From Marinobacter halodurans (GTDB taxonomy: Bacteria > Pseudomonadota > Gammaproteobacteria > Pseudomonadales > Oleiphilaceae), in assembly GCF_004327985.1 (NCBI RefSeq), contig NZ_SJDL01000026.1:17334-81333 (forward strand): 64,000 nt of DNA, written 5' to 3'. Below the pieces are notes generated by a model, which saw only the letters and a list, made by a program, of their open reading frames with translations, had not been told where the DNA came from and searched no databases. Positions 29,212 to 39,228 of this stretch are shown piece by piece; position 1 is the stretch's first letter, and every line of letters starts with the position of its first letter. The translations under genes and the position numbers were made by a program.

Positions 29212-29487
29212 TTACCGCTCTTCCGGCGGCACGAACCCTTCGGCCTGTTCGAATTCCTCGTTGTCCAGGAACTTCTCCATCTGGGCCTTGAGGTACTTCC
29301 GCGCGAACGGGTCCATCATGTTCAGGTGCTTTTCGTTGATCAGCATGGTCTGCTGGTTCTGCCACTCCTGCCAGGCCTGCTTGGAGACGGTCTCGTAGAG
29401 TTCCTGGCCCTTGGCGCCGGGCATGGGCGGCATGTCGAGGCCTTCCATCTCTTTCTGGTACTTGCGGCAGAATACGGTGCGGCTCAT
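29212..29487 (-). CDS. yggX: Iron-trafficking / oxidative protection protein YggX
   Basis: A 91-residue YggX-family protein. The conserved cysteine is in [18 protein letters not shown] (C7), and the helical part is [20 protein letters not shown]. The family protects labile Fe-S clusters and participates in Fe(II) trafficking; it commonly sits beside mutY, as here (46 bp gap). The C-terminus FVPPEER is typical of the pseudomonad branch. GGAG precedes the ATG. Confidence 0.95.
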   Translation of the reverse strand: MSRTVFCRKYQKEMEGLDMPPMPGAKGQELYETVSKQAWQEWQNQQTMLINEKHLNMMDPFARKYLKAQMEKFLDNEEFEQAEGFVPPEER

Positions 29488-29532
29488 GTCGGCTCCTTTC
29501 GGGTGTCTTCAATTCCGGCGATGGTAACAGAA

Positions 29533-30597
29533 TCAGAGCAGGGTGGTTTGCTCGGGCTGAGTTAACAGCTTGCGGATCGGGCTGGGGATGCCAAGGGTCG
29601 GAGCGTCTTCCCGTGGCTGCCAGGCCAGATCCGAGTTATCCATCTCGGCGGCGGTGCCGGCGTGGCGCAGGCGCACCGGGTGGATGTGCAGGTGGTAGTG
29701 GCTGAAGGTGTGGCGGAATACGCTCAGGGGCTGGGCGTCGTCGCAGGCGATGCCCAGTTCGCGTTCGGCCACTTCCGGCAGTTCGTCCAGGGTGATGGCG
29801 GTGTCCAGCTCCGGCAGGCTCCAGAGGCCGCCCCAGATGCCGCTGGGCGGGCGACGTTCCATCAGCAGGTTGCCGGCGTCGTCCTCGATCATCAGCAGCC
29901 AGGTTTCTTTTTCCGGCTTGGCCTTCTTCGGTTTGGACTCGGGCAGGGCAGCGGTCAGGCCCTGGGCCCTGGCTTCGCAGTCGTCGGCCAGAGGACAGTG
30001 CTCGCAGTCCGGCTTGCGCCGTGTACAGACCATTGCGCCCAGGTCCATGATGGCCTGGGTGTAGTCCCGCACGCGCTCGTGGGGCGTGTGCTGCTCGGCG
30101 TGCTCCCACAGTGCGCGCAGGACGGCGGTCTGGCCCGGCCAGCCGTGGACGGCGTGGTAGCGGGCGAGCACGCGTTTGACGTTGCCGTCGAGGATGCTGG
30201 CGCGGATGCCGTGGGCCTGGGCCAGGATGGCGGCGGCGGTGGAGCGGCCGATGCCGGTGAGGGCTTCGAGCTGTTCCTGGTCTTTCGGGAATTCGCCGCC
30301 GTGGTCGGCCATCACCGCCTTGGCGGCTTTCTGCAGGTTGCGGGCGCGGGCGTAGTAGCCCAGGCCCGACCAGTGCTGGAGCACGTCATCCACCGGCGCT
30401 TCGGCCAGGCTCTTCACGTCCGGGAAGCGGGCCATGAAGGCCTCGTAGTAGGGGATGACCGTGGTCACCTGCGTCTGCTGCAGCATGATCTCGGACACCC
30501 ACACGCGGTAGGGTGTCCGGTCTTCGTGCCAGGGCAGGTTTTTGCGGCCGTGCTGGTCGTACCACGCCAGCAGCCGGTCGGCGACGCTGTCGGCCAT
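29533..30597 (-). CDS. mutY: A/G-specific adenine glycosylase
   Basis: A 354-residue MutY removing adenine mispaired with 8-oxoguanine. The catalytic glutamate is in SEIMLQQTQV (~37). The HhH motif LTGIGRSTAAAI (~113) and the catalytic aspartate in LDGNVKRVLAR (~139) are present, and the [4Fe-4S] cluster has C-x6-C-x2-C-x5-C in CTRRKPDCEHCPLADDC (~192). The C-terminal Nudix-like 8-oxoG recognition domain follows. The ATG overlaps the stop of the asmA gene by one base, so they are coupled; a longer reading into asmA is rejected. Confidence 0.96.
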   Translation of the reverse strand: MADSVADRLLAWYDQHGRKNLPWHEDRTPYRVWVSEIMLQQTQVTTVIPYYEAFMARFPDVKSLAEAPVDDVLQHWSGLGYYARARNLQKAAKAVMADHGGEFPKDQEQLEALTGIGRSTAAAILAQAHGIRASILDGNVKRVLARYHAVHGWPGQTAVLRALWEHAEQHTPHERVRDYTQAIMDLGAMVCTRRKPDCEHCPLADDCEARAQGLTAALPESKPKKAKPEKETWLLMIEDDAGNLLMERRPPSGIWGGLWSLPELDTAITLDELPEVAERELGIACDDAQPLSVFRHTFSHYHLHIHPVRLRHAGTAAEMDNSDLAWQPREDAPTLGIPSPIRKLLTQPEQTTLL

Positions 30598-32810
30598 TAC
30601 TTGAACAGCCCCTTGAGCGCGCCCTTCACTTTGTCGCTGGTGTCCTTGTCCAGCTTCTCGTTCAGCTTGTCGCCCAGTTTTTCGTCGATGGCCTTGTTCA
30701 CTTCTTCCGTTGCCTTTTTCTTGGCGGCGTTGGCGGCCATGTCCTTGAGGGTGTCGCGGAAGCGCGAGCCGTCGAAGGAGCACAGCTTGGCCGGATCGCC
30801 GGAAATGTCGCCGCGGCATTCTACAGGAATCACCACGTTTTCGACGTACTTGGTGACGCGGCAGGCTTTGTCCCGATGGATTTCACCCACGACGCGTAAG
30901 CCGGCCTCGTAATCCAGGTCGCTCTTGGCGAGGTCGACAGTGCCTCCGCCCTTAAGCTCCATGCCGGCCAGGGCAGCGGTCAGGTCGGTATTCTTGAGGG
31001 TGTTGCCGTCGATCCTGAGCACGCCGTGCATGTCGTTGAACGGCGTGGAGTCACCCCAGTCCGTGGTGCTCAGGCTTTCCTGGTTGGCCAGCGCAATGCC
31101 CTGGCAGGCCATGTGGGTCAGGTTCATCTTGTTGAAGCTGCCCTTGTCCAGGTTGAACTTGATGTCGCCCTTGGCGTTGCTGCGCAGGGCGGATAGGCGG
31201 TTGCCCTGGGTGGTGATGTCGGCGGTCAGGTTGGCGGCGCCGGAGAGCAGCTTCATGTCCGCCAGGTCGGTGAGCAGCGACAGGGTCTGGATGTTGTTGG
31301 CCCGCTCGGTGATTTTCCAGGTCGGGTTGTCCTTGCGGGCATCCAGCGTGGCCTGCACGTTGAAGTCGCCTTCATACAGCTTGCCGGCGAAGGGGGCGAC
31401 CTTGATCAGGCCGTTCTTGGCGGAGATCCTGGACTGGATGTCGGTGATGGTCAGGTTGCTGGCAATGAGTTCGCCCAGGCCCAGGTCCACGTCCAGGTCG
31501 AGGCCGCGCAGGGTGTCCAGCGGCAGCAGGTCGGACTCCGGCGGGGCCTTGGTGCTGCCCGGGGCCGGGGTGCCGCCGTTGTCGCTGCTGGCGGTTGCGG
31601 CGGCCGGCTGGTTGGACTTCGGCGGCAGGTAACGGTCGACGTTGATCTTGTCGCCTTTCAGTTTCAGGTCGATGGCGGTGTTGGCCAGACCCAGTCCGAA
31701 GCTGCCCTTGAAGGTGGTGTCGTCCAGCTTGAGCTGCAGGTTGTTCAGGTCGATCTGGCCCGGCTTGCCACCGATGTCGGTGGAGAAGGACGCTTTCTTG
31801 AGCACGTCCGGATCACTGGTTTCGATCGGCGCCTGGCCGAGCGTGTCCATCAGGTCGCGGATGGAGAATTCAGCGACGGACAGCTTGCCGTCCAGCTTGG
31901 GCTTGTCGCCGAAGCCGGCCACGTCGAGGTCCGCGCTCAGCTCGAGGCCGGCCAGTTTGGCAACGAAGTCGGAGAGGGACGCGGTTTCCTGTTCCAGGTT
32001 GGCGGCGGCGTTACCGGTGAAGCTGGCGTTGACGGTCTTGCCGCCGACGGCCGCGCCTTTGAGTTCAAAGCTGCTGTCCAGGTCCTGCATCTGGAACTGG
32101 TTGAGGGCTTCGTTGGCGTTCAGTTGCGCCTTGATCTGCGCGACCACGTCCAGCTCTGGTTCGTTGGTGGCGAAATGGAAGCCGAGGCTGAGCGGGAAGG
32201 TCTGGCCCAGGGTGATGTCGCTGGCGTTCAGCGAGAAGTCGTCCAGGGTGACGGACTGGCCGGTGCCCTGGTCCGAGTAGTGGACCTGGGCGTTGGTGAT
32301 GGCGATTTCCTCAACGTTGAACTTGAGCGGTTCGCCACCGCCTTCTTCTGTTGTGGCTGGGGTTCCCGCCGGGGCAGGTTCCTGTTTCTGGGCAGCTTGC
32401 TGATCTGTCGACCTGGTCTCGCCCTCGGGCATGATGCGTTCCCAGTTGCCCTGGCCCTGCTTGTTCTTCACCAGGCGGGCGTCGAGGCCGTCGAGGGTGA
32501 AGGTGTCGACGGCCGGTGACATGGTGATCAGCGACCAGAAGTCCACTTCCGCCCGCAGCAGGTTGAGCTTCACGAACTGGTCGCCGTCCAGCTTGGCTTC
32601 CACGTCGTTCACTTCCAGGCCGACGGGGATGAACGACCAACTGATGTCGCCGTTCAGTGACAGGTCGAGGTTGGTTTTCTGCTCGACGATTTTCTCGATC
32701 TGGGGTTTGTAGTCGTTCGGGTCCAGTACCATCGTGGCAATGATGACGGCGGCTGCGATCAGCACGATGACGGCGACGACGGCAATCAGCAGGTAGCGAA
32801 GCGCTTTCAT
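30597..32810 (-). CDS. asmA: AsmA-family envelope protein
   Basis: A 737-residue inner-membrane-anchored periplasmic protein. A single N-terminal TM helix (KALRYLLIAVVAVIVLIAAAVII) precedes a long repetitive beta-rich AsmA domain with DPNDYKPQIEKIVEQKTNLD at its start. The C-terminal AsmA_2 part has LDKGSFNKMNLTHMACQGIAL and a helical lysine-rich tail (NKAIDEKLGDKLNEKLDK). The family is related to bridge-like lipid-transfer proteins and affects outer-membrane biogenesis. It is upstream of mutY in a conserved asmA-mutY-yggX order. Confidence 0.9.
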   Translation of the reverse strand: MKALRYLLIAVVAVIVLIAAAVIIATMVLDPNDYKPQIEKIVEQKTNLDLSLNGDISWSFIPVGLEVNDVEAKLDGDQFVKLNLLRAEVDFWSLITMSPAVDTFTLDGLDARLVKNKQGQGNWERIMPEGETRSTDQQAAQKQEPAPAGTPATTEEGGGEPLKFNVEEIAITNAQVHYSDQGTGQSVTLDDFSLNASDITLGQTFPLSLGFHFATNEPELDVVAQIKAQLNANEALNQFQMQDLDSSFELKGAAVGGKTVNASFTGNAAANLEQETASLSDFVAKLAGLELSADLDVAGFGDKPKLDGKLSVAEFSIRDLMDTLGQAPIETSDPDVLKKASFSTDIGGKPGQIDLNNLQLKLDDTTFKGSFGLGLANTAIDLKLKGDKINVDRYLPPKSNQPAAATASSDNGGTPAPGSTKAPPESDLLPLDTLRGLDLDVDLGLGELIASNLTITDIQSRISAKNGLIKVAPFAGKLYEGDFNVQATLDARKDNPTWKITERANNIQTLSLLTDLADMKLLSGAANLTADITTQGNRLSALRSNAKGDIKFNLDKGSFNKMNLTHMACQGIALANQESLSTTDWGDSTPFNDMHGVLRIDGNTLKNTDLTAALAGMELKGGGTVDLAKSDLDYEAGLRVVGEIHRDKACRVTKYVENVVIPVECRGDISGDPAKLCSFDGSRFRDTLKDMAANAAKKKATEEVNKAIDEKLGDKLNEKLDKDTSDKVKGALKGLFK

Positions 32811-33174
32811 GTCAGCAGTATCCTTACGGCTATTGTATATGGCTGGCGACGGGCGGTTTCCGAAGGCCTCGATTGAGGGGGCTGGAAACCGACGCTTTTC
32901 AAATGCCTACGTCAAGCATACGACACAGGATGCAATCAGCCCACCAGGCTTTCCGAATGAATACGGCAATCTTGCGGAATGTTCATTTGGCCGCCAATCC
33001 CGGTACACTCTGCAAACAGCGTCCGGGATGAGAAAGCATCGCCCTGGAAATGATTAGGTAACAAGATAACGATTGACGGCGTACGACTTTGCGTCAGAAT
33101 GCCGCGCATAACGTATCCACGGGTCGCAGACCCGGCAGACCAAAATAAAGACAACGCAAGTTAAGGAGTTTCGG

Positions 33175-33636
33175 GTGGCCATTACGATCGCGATTGAGCT
33201 GAACCGGGAGATCGATATTCCAGGCAGTTACGACGAGGTGTTCGACCTGCTGGCGGACGTGCCCAAATCCGCCAGTTACTTTCCCAAGGTCGACAAGCTG
33301 GTGGACCTGGGCGACAACGTTTACCGCTGGGAAATGGATAAGATCGGTGTCGACAAGCACTCCATCCAGTCGGTCTATGCCAGCAAGTATTCCTCCGACA
33401 AAGACGCCGGCAGGATCACCTGGGAACCGGTGAAAGGCGAGGGCAACGGCGTGGTACGCGGTTCCTGGAACCTGTCGGCCCAGGGCGATGATGTGACCCG
33501 CGCCCGTTTCCAGACGACGGCCGAGTTGACCCTGCCGCTGCCGAGCCTGCTCAAGCTGGCCATCAGCCCGGTGGTGAAGCACGAGTTCAACGGTATGGTC
33601 GATACCTATATGAACAACCTGAAGAAGGCGTTCTAA
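33175..33636 (+). CDS. SRPBCC/START-like protein
   Basis: A 153-residue protein of the START/polyketide-cyclase superfamily. The N-terminal strand-helix is IAIELNREIDIPGSYDEVFDLLADV, a long hydrophobic pocket follows, and the final amphipathic helix is HEFNGMVDTYMNNLKKAF. The GTG start follows AAGGAG at 6 nt. No signal peptide. Ligand unknown. It is separated from the divergent asmA gene by 364 bp that hold promoters but no further gene I can see. Confidence 0.8.
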   Translation: MAITIAIELNREIDIPGSYDEVFDLLADVPKSASYFPKVDKLVDLGDNVYRWEMDKIGVDKHSIQSVYASKYSSDKDAGRITWEPVKGEGNGVVRGSWNLSAQGDDVTRARFQTTAELTLPLPSLLKLAISPVVKHEFNGMVDTYMNNLKKAF

Positions 33637-33707
33637 AGGGCCTTCTCCGACCGGTGCAGCGTCCTGCTGCGCCGGTTTCCACCATTCCACGCTATCACCT
33701 CAATAAA

Positions 33708-33736
33708 GTGAGAAAGACGACATAACGCGGTATACT
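33708..33736 (+). promoter_or_regulatory. Possible sigma-70 promoter of hisB
   Basis: GTGAGA (33708) and TATACT (33731) are 17 bp apart. They lie 42 bp before the hisB ATG. The -10 matches in five of six positions, the -35 in four. Confidence 0.5.
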
Positions 33737-33777
33737 CTGCGCTGTCACTATTTCCGGCTTTATTCACTGGAGTCTCC

Positions 33778-34371
33778 ATGGCCGAACGCAAGGCGCGGGT
33801 AGAACGCAATACCCTCGAAACCCAGATTACGGTGTCGATCAACCTTGATGGCACCGGCGAGTCCCACTTCGATACCGGCGTGCCCTTCCTGGAGCACATG
33901 ATGGATCAGATCGCGCGGCACGGGCTGGTGGATCTGGACATCGTGTCCAAGGGCGACCTGCACATCGACGATCACCATACGGTCGAGGACATCGGCATTA
34001 CCCTGGGTCAGGCGTTTTCCAAGGCGGTGGGCGACAAGAAGGGCATCCGCCGCTACGGCCATGCCTATGTGCCGCTGGATGAGGCCCTGTCGCGCGTGGT
34101 CATCGACCTGTCGGGCCGGCCCGGGCTGAGCATGGAGGTGCCGTACACCCGTGCCACCGTCGGCGGGTTCGATGTGGACCTATTCGAGGAGTTCTTCCAC
34201 GGGTTCGTCAACCATTCCATGGTGACGCTGCACATCGACAACCTGAAGGGCAAGAACACGCACCATCAGATCGAGACGGTGTTCAAGGCGTTTGGCCGGG
34301 CGCTGCGCATGGCCGTCGAGCCGGACGAGCGCATGGCGGGCGTGGTCGCGTCCACCAAGGGCTCGCTCTGA
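33778..34371 (+). CDS. hisB: Imidazoleglycerol-phosphate dehydratase
   Basis: A 197-residue monofunctional HisB (the dehydratase only, without the phosphatase domain of enterics). It converts imidazole-glycerol phosphate to imidazole-acetol phosphate in histidine synthesis. Manganese-binding histidines lie in [13 protein letters not shown] (~40) and [14 protein letters not shown] (~65); the second repeat has [14 protein letters not shown] and [18 protein letters not shown] (~160). It is first of hisB-H-A-F. The start GCCGAACGCAAG follows GGAG at 8 nt. Confidence 0.97.
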   Translation: MAERKARVERNTLETQITVSINLDGTGESHFDTGVPFLEHMMDQIARHGLVDLDIVSKGDLHIDDHHTVEDIGITLGQAFSKAVGDKKGIRRYGHAYVPLDEALSRVVIDLSGRPGLSMEVPYTRATVGGFDVDLFEEFFHGFVNHSMVTLHIDNLKGKNTHHQIETVFKAFGRALRMAVEPDERMAGVVASTKGSL

Positions 34372-34468
34372 GGCGGGTCTTACCGACATGGGTACTGTCA
34401 CCCTATCTGTTATCCCGGCCGGCTGAGGGCGACCCAGCCGGCCGCTGCTTTCCGGAGTTGTCCTGACT

Positions 34469-35113
34469 ATGAAGTCCGTTGCCATTATCGATTACGGCAT
34501 GGGTAACCTCCACTCGGCCAGCAAGGCGGTCGAGCACGTGGCGCCGGATATGCGCGTCCACGTCACCGATAACGAAGCCATCATCCGCGAGGCCGACCGC
34601 GTGATCCTGCCGGGCGTCGGCGCGATCCGTGACTGCATGGCCGAGATCCGCCGCCAGGGCGTGGATACGCTGGTGAAGGACCTGGTCGCCGACGGCCGTC
34701 CGCTGCTGGGTATCTGTGTTGGCATGCAGGCGCTGATGGCCCGCAGTGAAGAGAACAACGGCGTCGACGGCATCGGCCTGTTCCCGTCGGAAGTCCGCTT
34801 CTTCGGCACCCACCTGAAAGACGAGCAGGGCGAGCGCCTGAAAGTCCCGCATATGGGCTGGAACCAGGTCTGGCAGACCCAGGATCACCCGATGTGGCAC
34901 GACATCGACGACGGTGAGCGCTTCTACTTTGTCCACAGCTACTACGCCGAAGCCGAGGGCAATCCGGACATTGCCGGTCGCACGCACTACGGCGTGGATC
35001 TGGCGGCGGCCGTCGCCCGCAACAACGTCTTCGCCACGCAGTTCCACCCGGAGAAGAGCCACCGGGCCGGTCTGCAGTTGCTGAAAAACTTCGTACAATG
35101 GTCGGGTCAGTAA
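34469..35113 (+). CDS. hisH: Imidazole glycerol phosphate synthase, glutaminase subunit
   Basis: A 214-residue class-I glutamine amidotransferase. It supplies ammonia to HisF. The nucleophile is the cysteine in [11 protein letters not shown] (~83), and the histidine and glutamate of the triad are in [10 protein letters not shown] (~192). The oxyanion strand is [12 protein letters not shown]. It follows hisB by 97 bp and precedes hisA. The HisHF complex makes IGP and AICAR; AICAR feeds purine synthesis. Confidence 0.97.
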   Translation: MKSVAIIDYGMGNLHSASKAVEHVAPDMRVHVTDNEAIIREADRVILPGVGAIRDCMAEIRRQGVDTLVKDLVADGRPLLGICVGMQALMARSEENNGVDGIGLFPSEVRFFGTHLKDEQGERLKVPHMGWNQVWQTQDHPMWHDIDDGERFYFVHSYYAEAEGNPDIAGRTHYGVDLAAAVARNNVFATQFHPEKSHRAGLQLLKNFVQWSGQ

Positions 35114-35149
35114 GCGCTGACCTCTACACCGAACTGGATTGATAACACC

Positions 35150-35887
35150 ATGCTGATTATTCCCGCCATCGACCTCAAAGACGGAAAATGTGTACGCCTG
35201 CGCCAGGGCCGGATGGACGACTCCACCGTGTTCTCCGAGAACCCGGTCGACGTCGCCGCCCGCTGGGTCGACGCCGGTGCCCGCCGCCTGCACCTGGTGG
35301 ACCTGAACGGTGCCTTTGCCGGCGAGCCGGTGAACGGCGAAATCGTCAACGCCATCGCCAAACGCTTCCCGGACCTGCCGATCCAGATCGGCGGCGGCAT
35401 CCGCTCGGCGGAAACCATCGAGGCGTACCTGAAGGCGGGCGTGCAGTGGGTCATCATCGGCACCAAGGCCGTCAAAGAGCCGGAGTTCGTCACCGGGATG
35501 TGCAAGCGGTTCCCGGGGCACATCATCGTCGGCCTGGACGCCAAAGACGGTCTGGTGGCTACCGACGGCTGGGCAGAAGTGTCCGAAGTGAAGGCGACGG
35601 ATCTGGCCAGCCAGTTCGCCAACGACGGCGTGGACAGCATCGTCTATACCGACATCAGCCGTGACGGCATGATGCAGGGCGTGAACGTCGAGCAGACCGC
35701 GCACCTGGCGGAGTCCTGCGGTATCCCGGTGATCGCCTCTGGCGGCGTGACCAACATGGACGACATCCAGCGCCTGTCCGCGGAAGCGGATCGCGGCATC
35801 CTCGGCGCCATCACCGGCCGGGCCATCTACGAAGGCACCCTGGATGTGGCGGAAGCCCAGGCCTGGTGCGATCAGCAGGAGAAGTGA
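35150..35887 (+). CDS. hisA: ProFAR isomerase
   Basis: A 245-residue (beta/alpha)8 barrel that isomerises ProFAR to PRFAR. The catalytic Asp is in [14 protein letters not shown] (D8). The second aspartate is in the [13 protein letters not shown] loop (~130 and on). Phosphate-binding GGG turns are [11 protein letters not shown] (~78) and [11 protein letters not shown] (~200). Its TGA lies one base before the hisF ATG. Half-barrel duplication is shared with HisF. Confidence 0.97.
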   Translation: MLIIPAIDLKDGKCVRLRQGRMDDSTVFSENPVDVAARWVDAGARRLHLVDLNGAFAGEPVNGEIVNAIAKRFPDLPIQIGGGIRSAETIEAYLKAGVQWVIIGTKAVKEPEFVTGMCKRFPGHIIVGLDAKDGLVATDGWAEVSEVKATDLASQFANDGVDSIVYTDISRDGMMQGVNVEQTAHLAESCGIPVIASGGVTNMDDIQRLSAEADRGILGAITGRAIYEGTLDVAEAQAWCDQQEK

Positions 35888-35888
35888 C

Positions 35889-36662
35889 ATGACCCTGGCC
35901 AAGCGCATCATTCCCTGTCTGGACGTCGATAAGGGCCGGGTGGTCAAGGGCGTCAACTTCGTCGATATCCGCGACGCCGGCGACCCGGTGGAAGTGGCCC
36001 GCAAGTACAACGAGCAGGGTGCGGACGAGATCACCTTCCTGGATATCACCGCCAGTCACGAAAGCCGCGATACCACCTACGAGACCGTCGAGCGGATGGC
36101 CAGCCAGGTCTTTATCCCGCTGACCGTCGGCGGTGGCGTGCGCACCGTCGAGGATATCCGCAAGCTGCTCAACGCCGGTGCGGACAAGGTGAGCATCAAC
36201 ACCGCCGCGGTGTTCAATCCGGAGTTCGTGCGCGAGGCTGCCGAGCGTTTCGGTAGCCAGTGCATCGTGGTGGCCATCGACGCCAAGCAGGTCAGTGCCG
36301 AAGGCGAGCCGCCACGCTGGGAGATCTTCACCCATGGCGGCCGCAAGCCGACCGGACTGGATGCGGTCGAGTGGGCGAAAAAGATGGTCGAGATGGGCGC
36401 CGGTGAACTGCTGCTGACCAGCATGGACCGGGATGGCACCAAGATCGGCTTCGACCTGGGCCTGACCCGGGCGATCAGCGATGCGGTGATTGTGCCGGTG
36501 ATTGCCTCAGGCGGTGTCGGTGAACTGCAGCATCTGGCCGATGGGGTGACGCAAGGCGGGGCGGATGCGGTGCTGGCGGCGTCGATCTTTCACTTCGGCC
36601 AGCATACGATTCCCGAGGCCAAGCAGTTTATGCATGAGCAGGGGATTGAGGTTCGGCTTTAG
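35889..36662 (+). CDS. hisF: Imidazole glycerol phosphate synthase, cyclase subunit
   Basis: A 257-residue barrel, partner of HisH. The catalytic aspartate is D11 in [14 protein letters not shown] and the second in [12 protein letters not shown] (~132). [10 protein letters not shown] (~82) and [11 protein letters not shown] (~203) bind the phosphates. The start ATG immediately follows the hisA stop. It is the last gene of this four-gene his cluster; hisG, hisD, hisC, hisI and hisE are not in the window. Confidence 0.97.
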   Translation: MTLAKRIIPCLDVDKGRVVKGVNFVDIRDAGDPVEVARKYNEQGADEITFLDITASHESRDTTYETVERMASQVFIPLTVGGGVRTVEDIRKLLNAGADKVSINTAAVFNPEFVREAAERFGSQCIVVAIDAKQVSAEGEPPRWEIFTHGGRKPTGLDAVEWAKKMVEMGAGELLLTSMDRDGTKIGFDLGLTRAISDAVIVPVIASGGVGELQHLADGVTQGGADAVLAASIFHFGQHTIPEAKQFMHEQGIEVRL

Positions 36663-36712
36663 TCCTTCTGGATAGCGTTCAAATCTCGGATTCCTTTGGC
36701 TGGCTGGCGCCA

Positions 36713-36947
36713 GCTCCCCCTCTCTCCAACCTCCGCTCCGGGCGTTCCGGCGGGCGAAGCGCTGCTTCGCTCATTCCGCCTACCCCCCCTAGGGGCGAGA
36801 GGCATATCGCCTATTTGCTCTAGCTGAACATGCTGATTGAATGGCGCGCCGGATCTGAGAGTGCAATTCGCGAAAAACTCAGAGAGGAACTGGAGCTGTT
36901 TTAGCCTCTCTCCCCCTGGAGGGAGAGAGGTTGGAGAGAGGGGGAGC
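36713..36947. repeat. 235-bp element with perfect 21-bp terminal inverted repeats
   Basis: GCTCCCCCTCTCTCCAACC... at 36713-36733 is the exact inverse of 36927-36947. Inside lie a CCTCTCTCCC/GGGAGAGAGG hairpin (36905-36930) and a GGCGAAGCG/CGCTTCGC-type stem. The right half shares the pyrimidine/purine palindrome of 13.8 kb. It sits between hisF and the convergent yibQ. It has no credible open frame; I read it as a small non-coding mobile or extragenic repeat. Confidence 0.75.
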
Positions 36948-37003
36948 GGTAAAGCAGGGGCAACCAGAAAACCACTTGGCCTAACAAACAGCCAAACCAC
37001 CGG

Positions 37004-37849
37004 CTATTTCTCAGCCGCCTTCCCCTTCGCCAAAGAGGTCCGCACCGGCTGCTTCACATCCACGAACATCGGCGCGTTGTTGTGCCGCATGGCCCACAGT
37101 CCACTGACCGTCGCCACGGCGATGCCTTGTGCGTCCAGCTCCGGCAGGTGTTTCACCAGATAATCCACGGTTACCTGGTGCGGATGGCCGATGCCGATGG
37201 CGGTACCGTTGCGTTTGGCCGTTTCCACCAGCAGCTTGAACTGTTGGTCCACCGATTCCTCGGTCTGTTGGTTGTCGAGGAACACGTCCCGGCTCATGTT
37301 GGGCACGTCGTGATCGCTGGCGCTCCTGGCGGCGACGGTGCTGGCGATGGTGCGGCTGTCCACGAAGTAGAGCGGGTAATGGAACAGCTCCTTCATGACC
37401 CAGTCCATGTGCTGGCGGTTCTGGGTGAGCAGGCTGCCCATGTGGTTGTTCACGCCCTGTACATAGGGAATCGCCTGGAGGGAGCGGCGCAGGATCGTGG
37501 TGGTGGTCCGTTCGTCCATGCCGGTGTCCAGGCCGCCGGCGCCGAGGCCGATATGGTGGGTGTTGGCCATGGGCACGTGCAGCATGATTTCCTTGCCGTG
37601 CGCATGGGCCTCCCGCGCCAGCGAGGGGGTGTAGGGGCGGAACGGCAGGAAGGCGAGGGTGATCGGCTGATCCAGTTGGATCAGGCGTTCGCCCTGGATT
37701 TTGTCGTGGCCCATATCATCGATGATGATGGCGATGGTGGGCGGCGGCTGCTCGCCGCGGGGAGTCGCCTGCGCCGGGCCGGCGAGCACCGGCAAGAGGC
37801 ACAGCAGGGCGGGCGCCAGCAGCGCCCGGCAGCTACGGCTCAATGTCAC
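37004..37849 (-). CDS. yibQ: Divergent polysaccharide deacetylase (YibQ family)
   Basis: A 281-residue exported protein with a signal peptide (LSRSCRALLAPALLCLLPVLAGPAQA). The NodB-like barrel starts TIAIIIDDMGHDKIQGERL (aspartates at ~41-42). LHVPMANTHHIGLGAGGLDTGMDE (~93-115) and YFVDSRTIASTVA (~162) follow. It belongs to the divergent polysaccharide-deacetylase (DUF610) family often found after envC and ctpA. The ATGA overlap with the peptidase gene indicates coupling. A soluble periplasmic envelope enzyme is inferred; the substrate is not known. Confidence 0.9.
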   Translation of the reverse strand: MTLSRSCRALLAPALLCLLPVLAGPAQATPRGEQPPPTIAIIIDDMGHDKIQGERLIQLDQPITLAFLPFRPYTPSLAREAHAHGKEIMLHVPMANTHHIGLGAGGLDTGMDERTTTTILRRSLQAIPYVQGVNNHMGSLLTQNRQHMDWVMKELFHYPLYFVDSRTIASTVAARSASDHDVPNMSRDVFLDNQQTEESVDQQFKLLVETAKRNGTAIGIGHPHQVTVDYLVKHLPELDAQGIAVATVSGLWAMRHNNAPMFVDVKQPVRTSLAKGKAAEK

Positions 37850-39228
37850 TGGGTGTCCACCTTGTTCTTGCTGAAGATGCCCAGGCCCTTGAGCAGGTTC
37901 AGGGCCGTGCGCAACTGGTAATCCTTGGCCACCTGCTCGTCGGGGACTGCCTTGGTGGCCTTGTCGTCCGTCCTGCTCTTGCCGTCGTCGGTGCCGTTTT
38001 CCAGGTGGCCGCTCAGGTCCGCTTCGGTGAAGAACGGCTGGCTGTCCACTTCAGTCAGGCGCGCCTGGTTGACGACGATGTCCGGATGGATGCCCTTGGC
38101 CTGGATCGAGCGGCCGCTGGGGGTGTAGTAGCGCGCCGTAGTGAGCTTGATGGCGTGGGTCTCGTCCAGCGGAATGACCGTCTGCACCGAGCCCTTGCCG
38201 AAGGATTCCGTCCCCATGATCACCGCGCGGTGATGATCCTGCAGGGCGCCGGCGAGGATCTCCGAGGCCGAAGCCGAGCCACCGTTGATCAGCACCACGA
38301 TCGGCGCGCCGTCGGTCTCGTCGCCGGGCTGGGCGCTGAAGCGCAGTTTCGAGCTCTGGATGCGGCCGTCGGTGTAGACGATCAGCCCTTCGTCCAGGAC
38401 GGCATCCGCCGATTCCACGGCCGCCTGCAGCACCCCGCCCGGGTTGTTGCGCAGGTCGATGATGATGCCGTCGAGTTTGCCACCGTTGTCCTTTTCCAGC
38501 TTGTCGATGGCTTCCACGAATTCACGGCCGGTCTCGGCCTGGAACTGGGTCAGGCGCAGGTAGGCGTAGCCGGGTTCCAGCATGCGGGATTTGACGCTGG
38601 CCACCTTGATCACGTCGCGCTCGACGTCGATCTCGATCGGCGCGCTCTGTTCGTCCCGGACGATGGTCAGCTTCAGGGTGGTGCCCGGCTTGCCGCGCAT
38701 CAGGTTGACGGCTTCCTCCAGGGACATGCCCTTGACCGGCTGGTCACCCAGCTTGATGATCATGTCGCCCGCCTGCACGCCCGCCTTCTGGGCCGGCGTG
38801 TCGTCGATCGGGGAAATGACGCGGACGAAGCCGTCCTCGATGCCGACCTCGATGCCCAGGCCGCCGAACTCGCCGCTGGTGCTCTCTTCAAGCTCCTCGT
38901 AGGCCTGGGGTTCCAGGTAGGCGGAGTGGGGGTCGAGACCGGAGAGCATGCCCTTGATGGCGTTCTCCAGCAGGGTGGTGTCGTCCACTTCCTCGACATA
39001 GGCTTCGCGGATGCGGCCGAACACTTCGGTGAACTTGCGCAGCTCATCCAGCGGCAACTGCTTTTCCGGGTTGGGCAGGCGAACGGTGACATCCTTGCCG
39101 TTGGCTTCGCCCCTGAGAATGGTTTCGCCGGTCTCGGGGTCGGTGTCCGCCAGCGCCAGCGTCGGCAGGGTGAGCAGGCAATAAGCGCAGAGAAGAGCGG
39201 TTGCGGCGGTACGTCTGGCCAGTTTCAT
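37846..39228 (-). CDS. ctpA: S41 carboxy-terminal processing peptidase
   Basis: A 460-residue exported serine protease. Signal peptide ~1-28, PDZ domain ~95-175 (GLGIEVGIEDGFVRVISPIDD) and the S41 core, with the catalytic serine in NGGSASASEILAGAL (~310) and lysine in TESFGKGSVQT (~335). The linker after the core is rich in charged residues. The start MKLARRT follows CAGGAA at 6 nt; a longer reading is not needed. It probably cleaves lipoproteins or peptidoglycan hydrolases; EnvC lies directly upstream in the same cluster. Confidence 0.94.
   Translation of the reverse strand: MKLARRTAATALLCAYCLLTLPTLALADTDPETGETILRGEANGKDVTVRLPNPEKQLPLDELRKFTEVFGRIREAYVEEVDDTTLLENAIKGMLSGLDPHSAYLEPQAYEELEESTSGEFGGLGIEVGIEDGFVRVISPIDDTPAQKAGVQAGDMIIKLGDQPVKGMSLEEAVNLMRGKPGTTLKLTIVRDEQSAPIEIDVERDVIKVASVKSRMLEPGYAYLRLTQFQAETGREFVEAIDKLEKDNGGKLDGIIIDLRNNPGGVLQAAVESADAVLDEGLIVYTDGRIQSSKLRFSAQPGDETDGAPIVVLINGGSASASEILAGALQDHHRAVIMGTESFGKGSVQTVIPLDETHAIKLTTARYYTPSGRSIQAKGIHPDIVVNQARLTEVDSQPFFTEADLSGHLENGTDDGKSRTDDKATKAVPDEQVAKDYQLRTALNLLKGLGIFSKNKVDTQ

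Noticed and set aside
29662..30912. Long + strand frame of ~416 codons over mutY and asmA
   Set aside because: Shadow of two clear minus-strand genes with catalytic and cluster motifs; composition and repetitiveness are those of an antisense reading.
36659..37000. Minus-strand frame over the 36.7-36.9 kb repeat element
   Set aside because: Built mostly of the repeat's low-complexity purine/pyrimidine tracts; the inverted repeats explain the sequence better.
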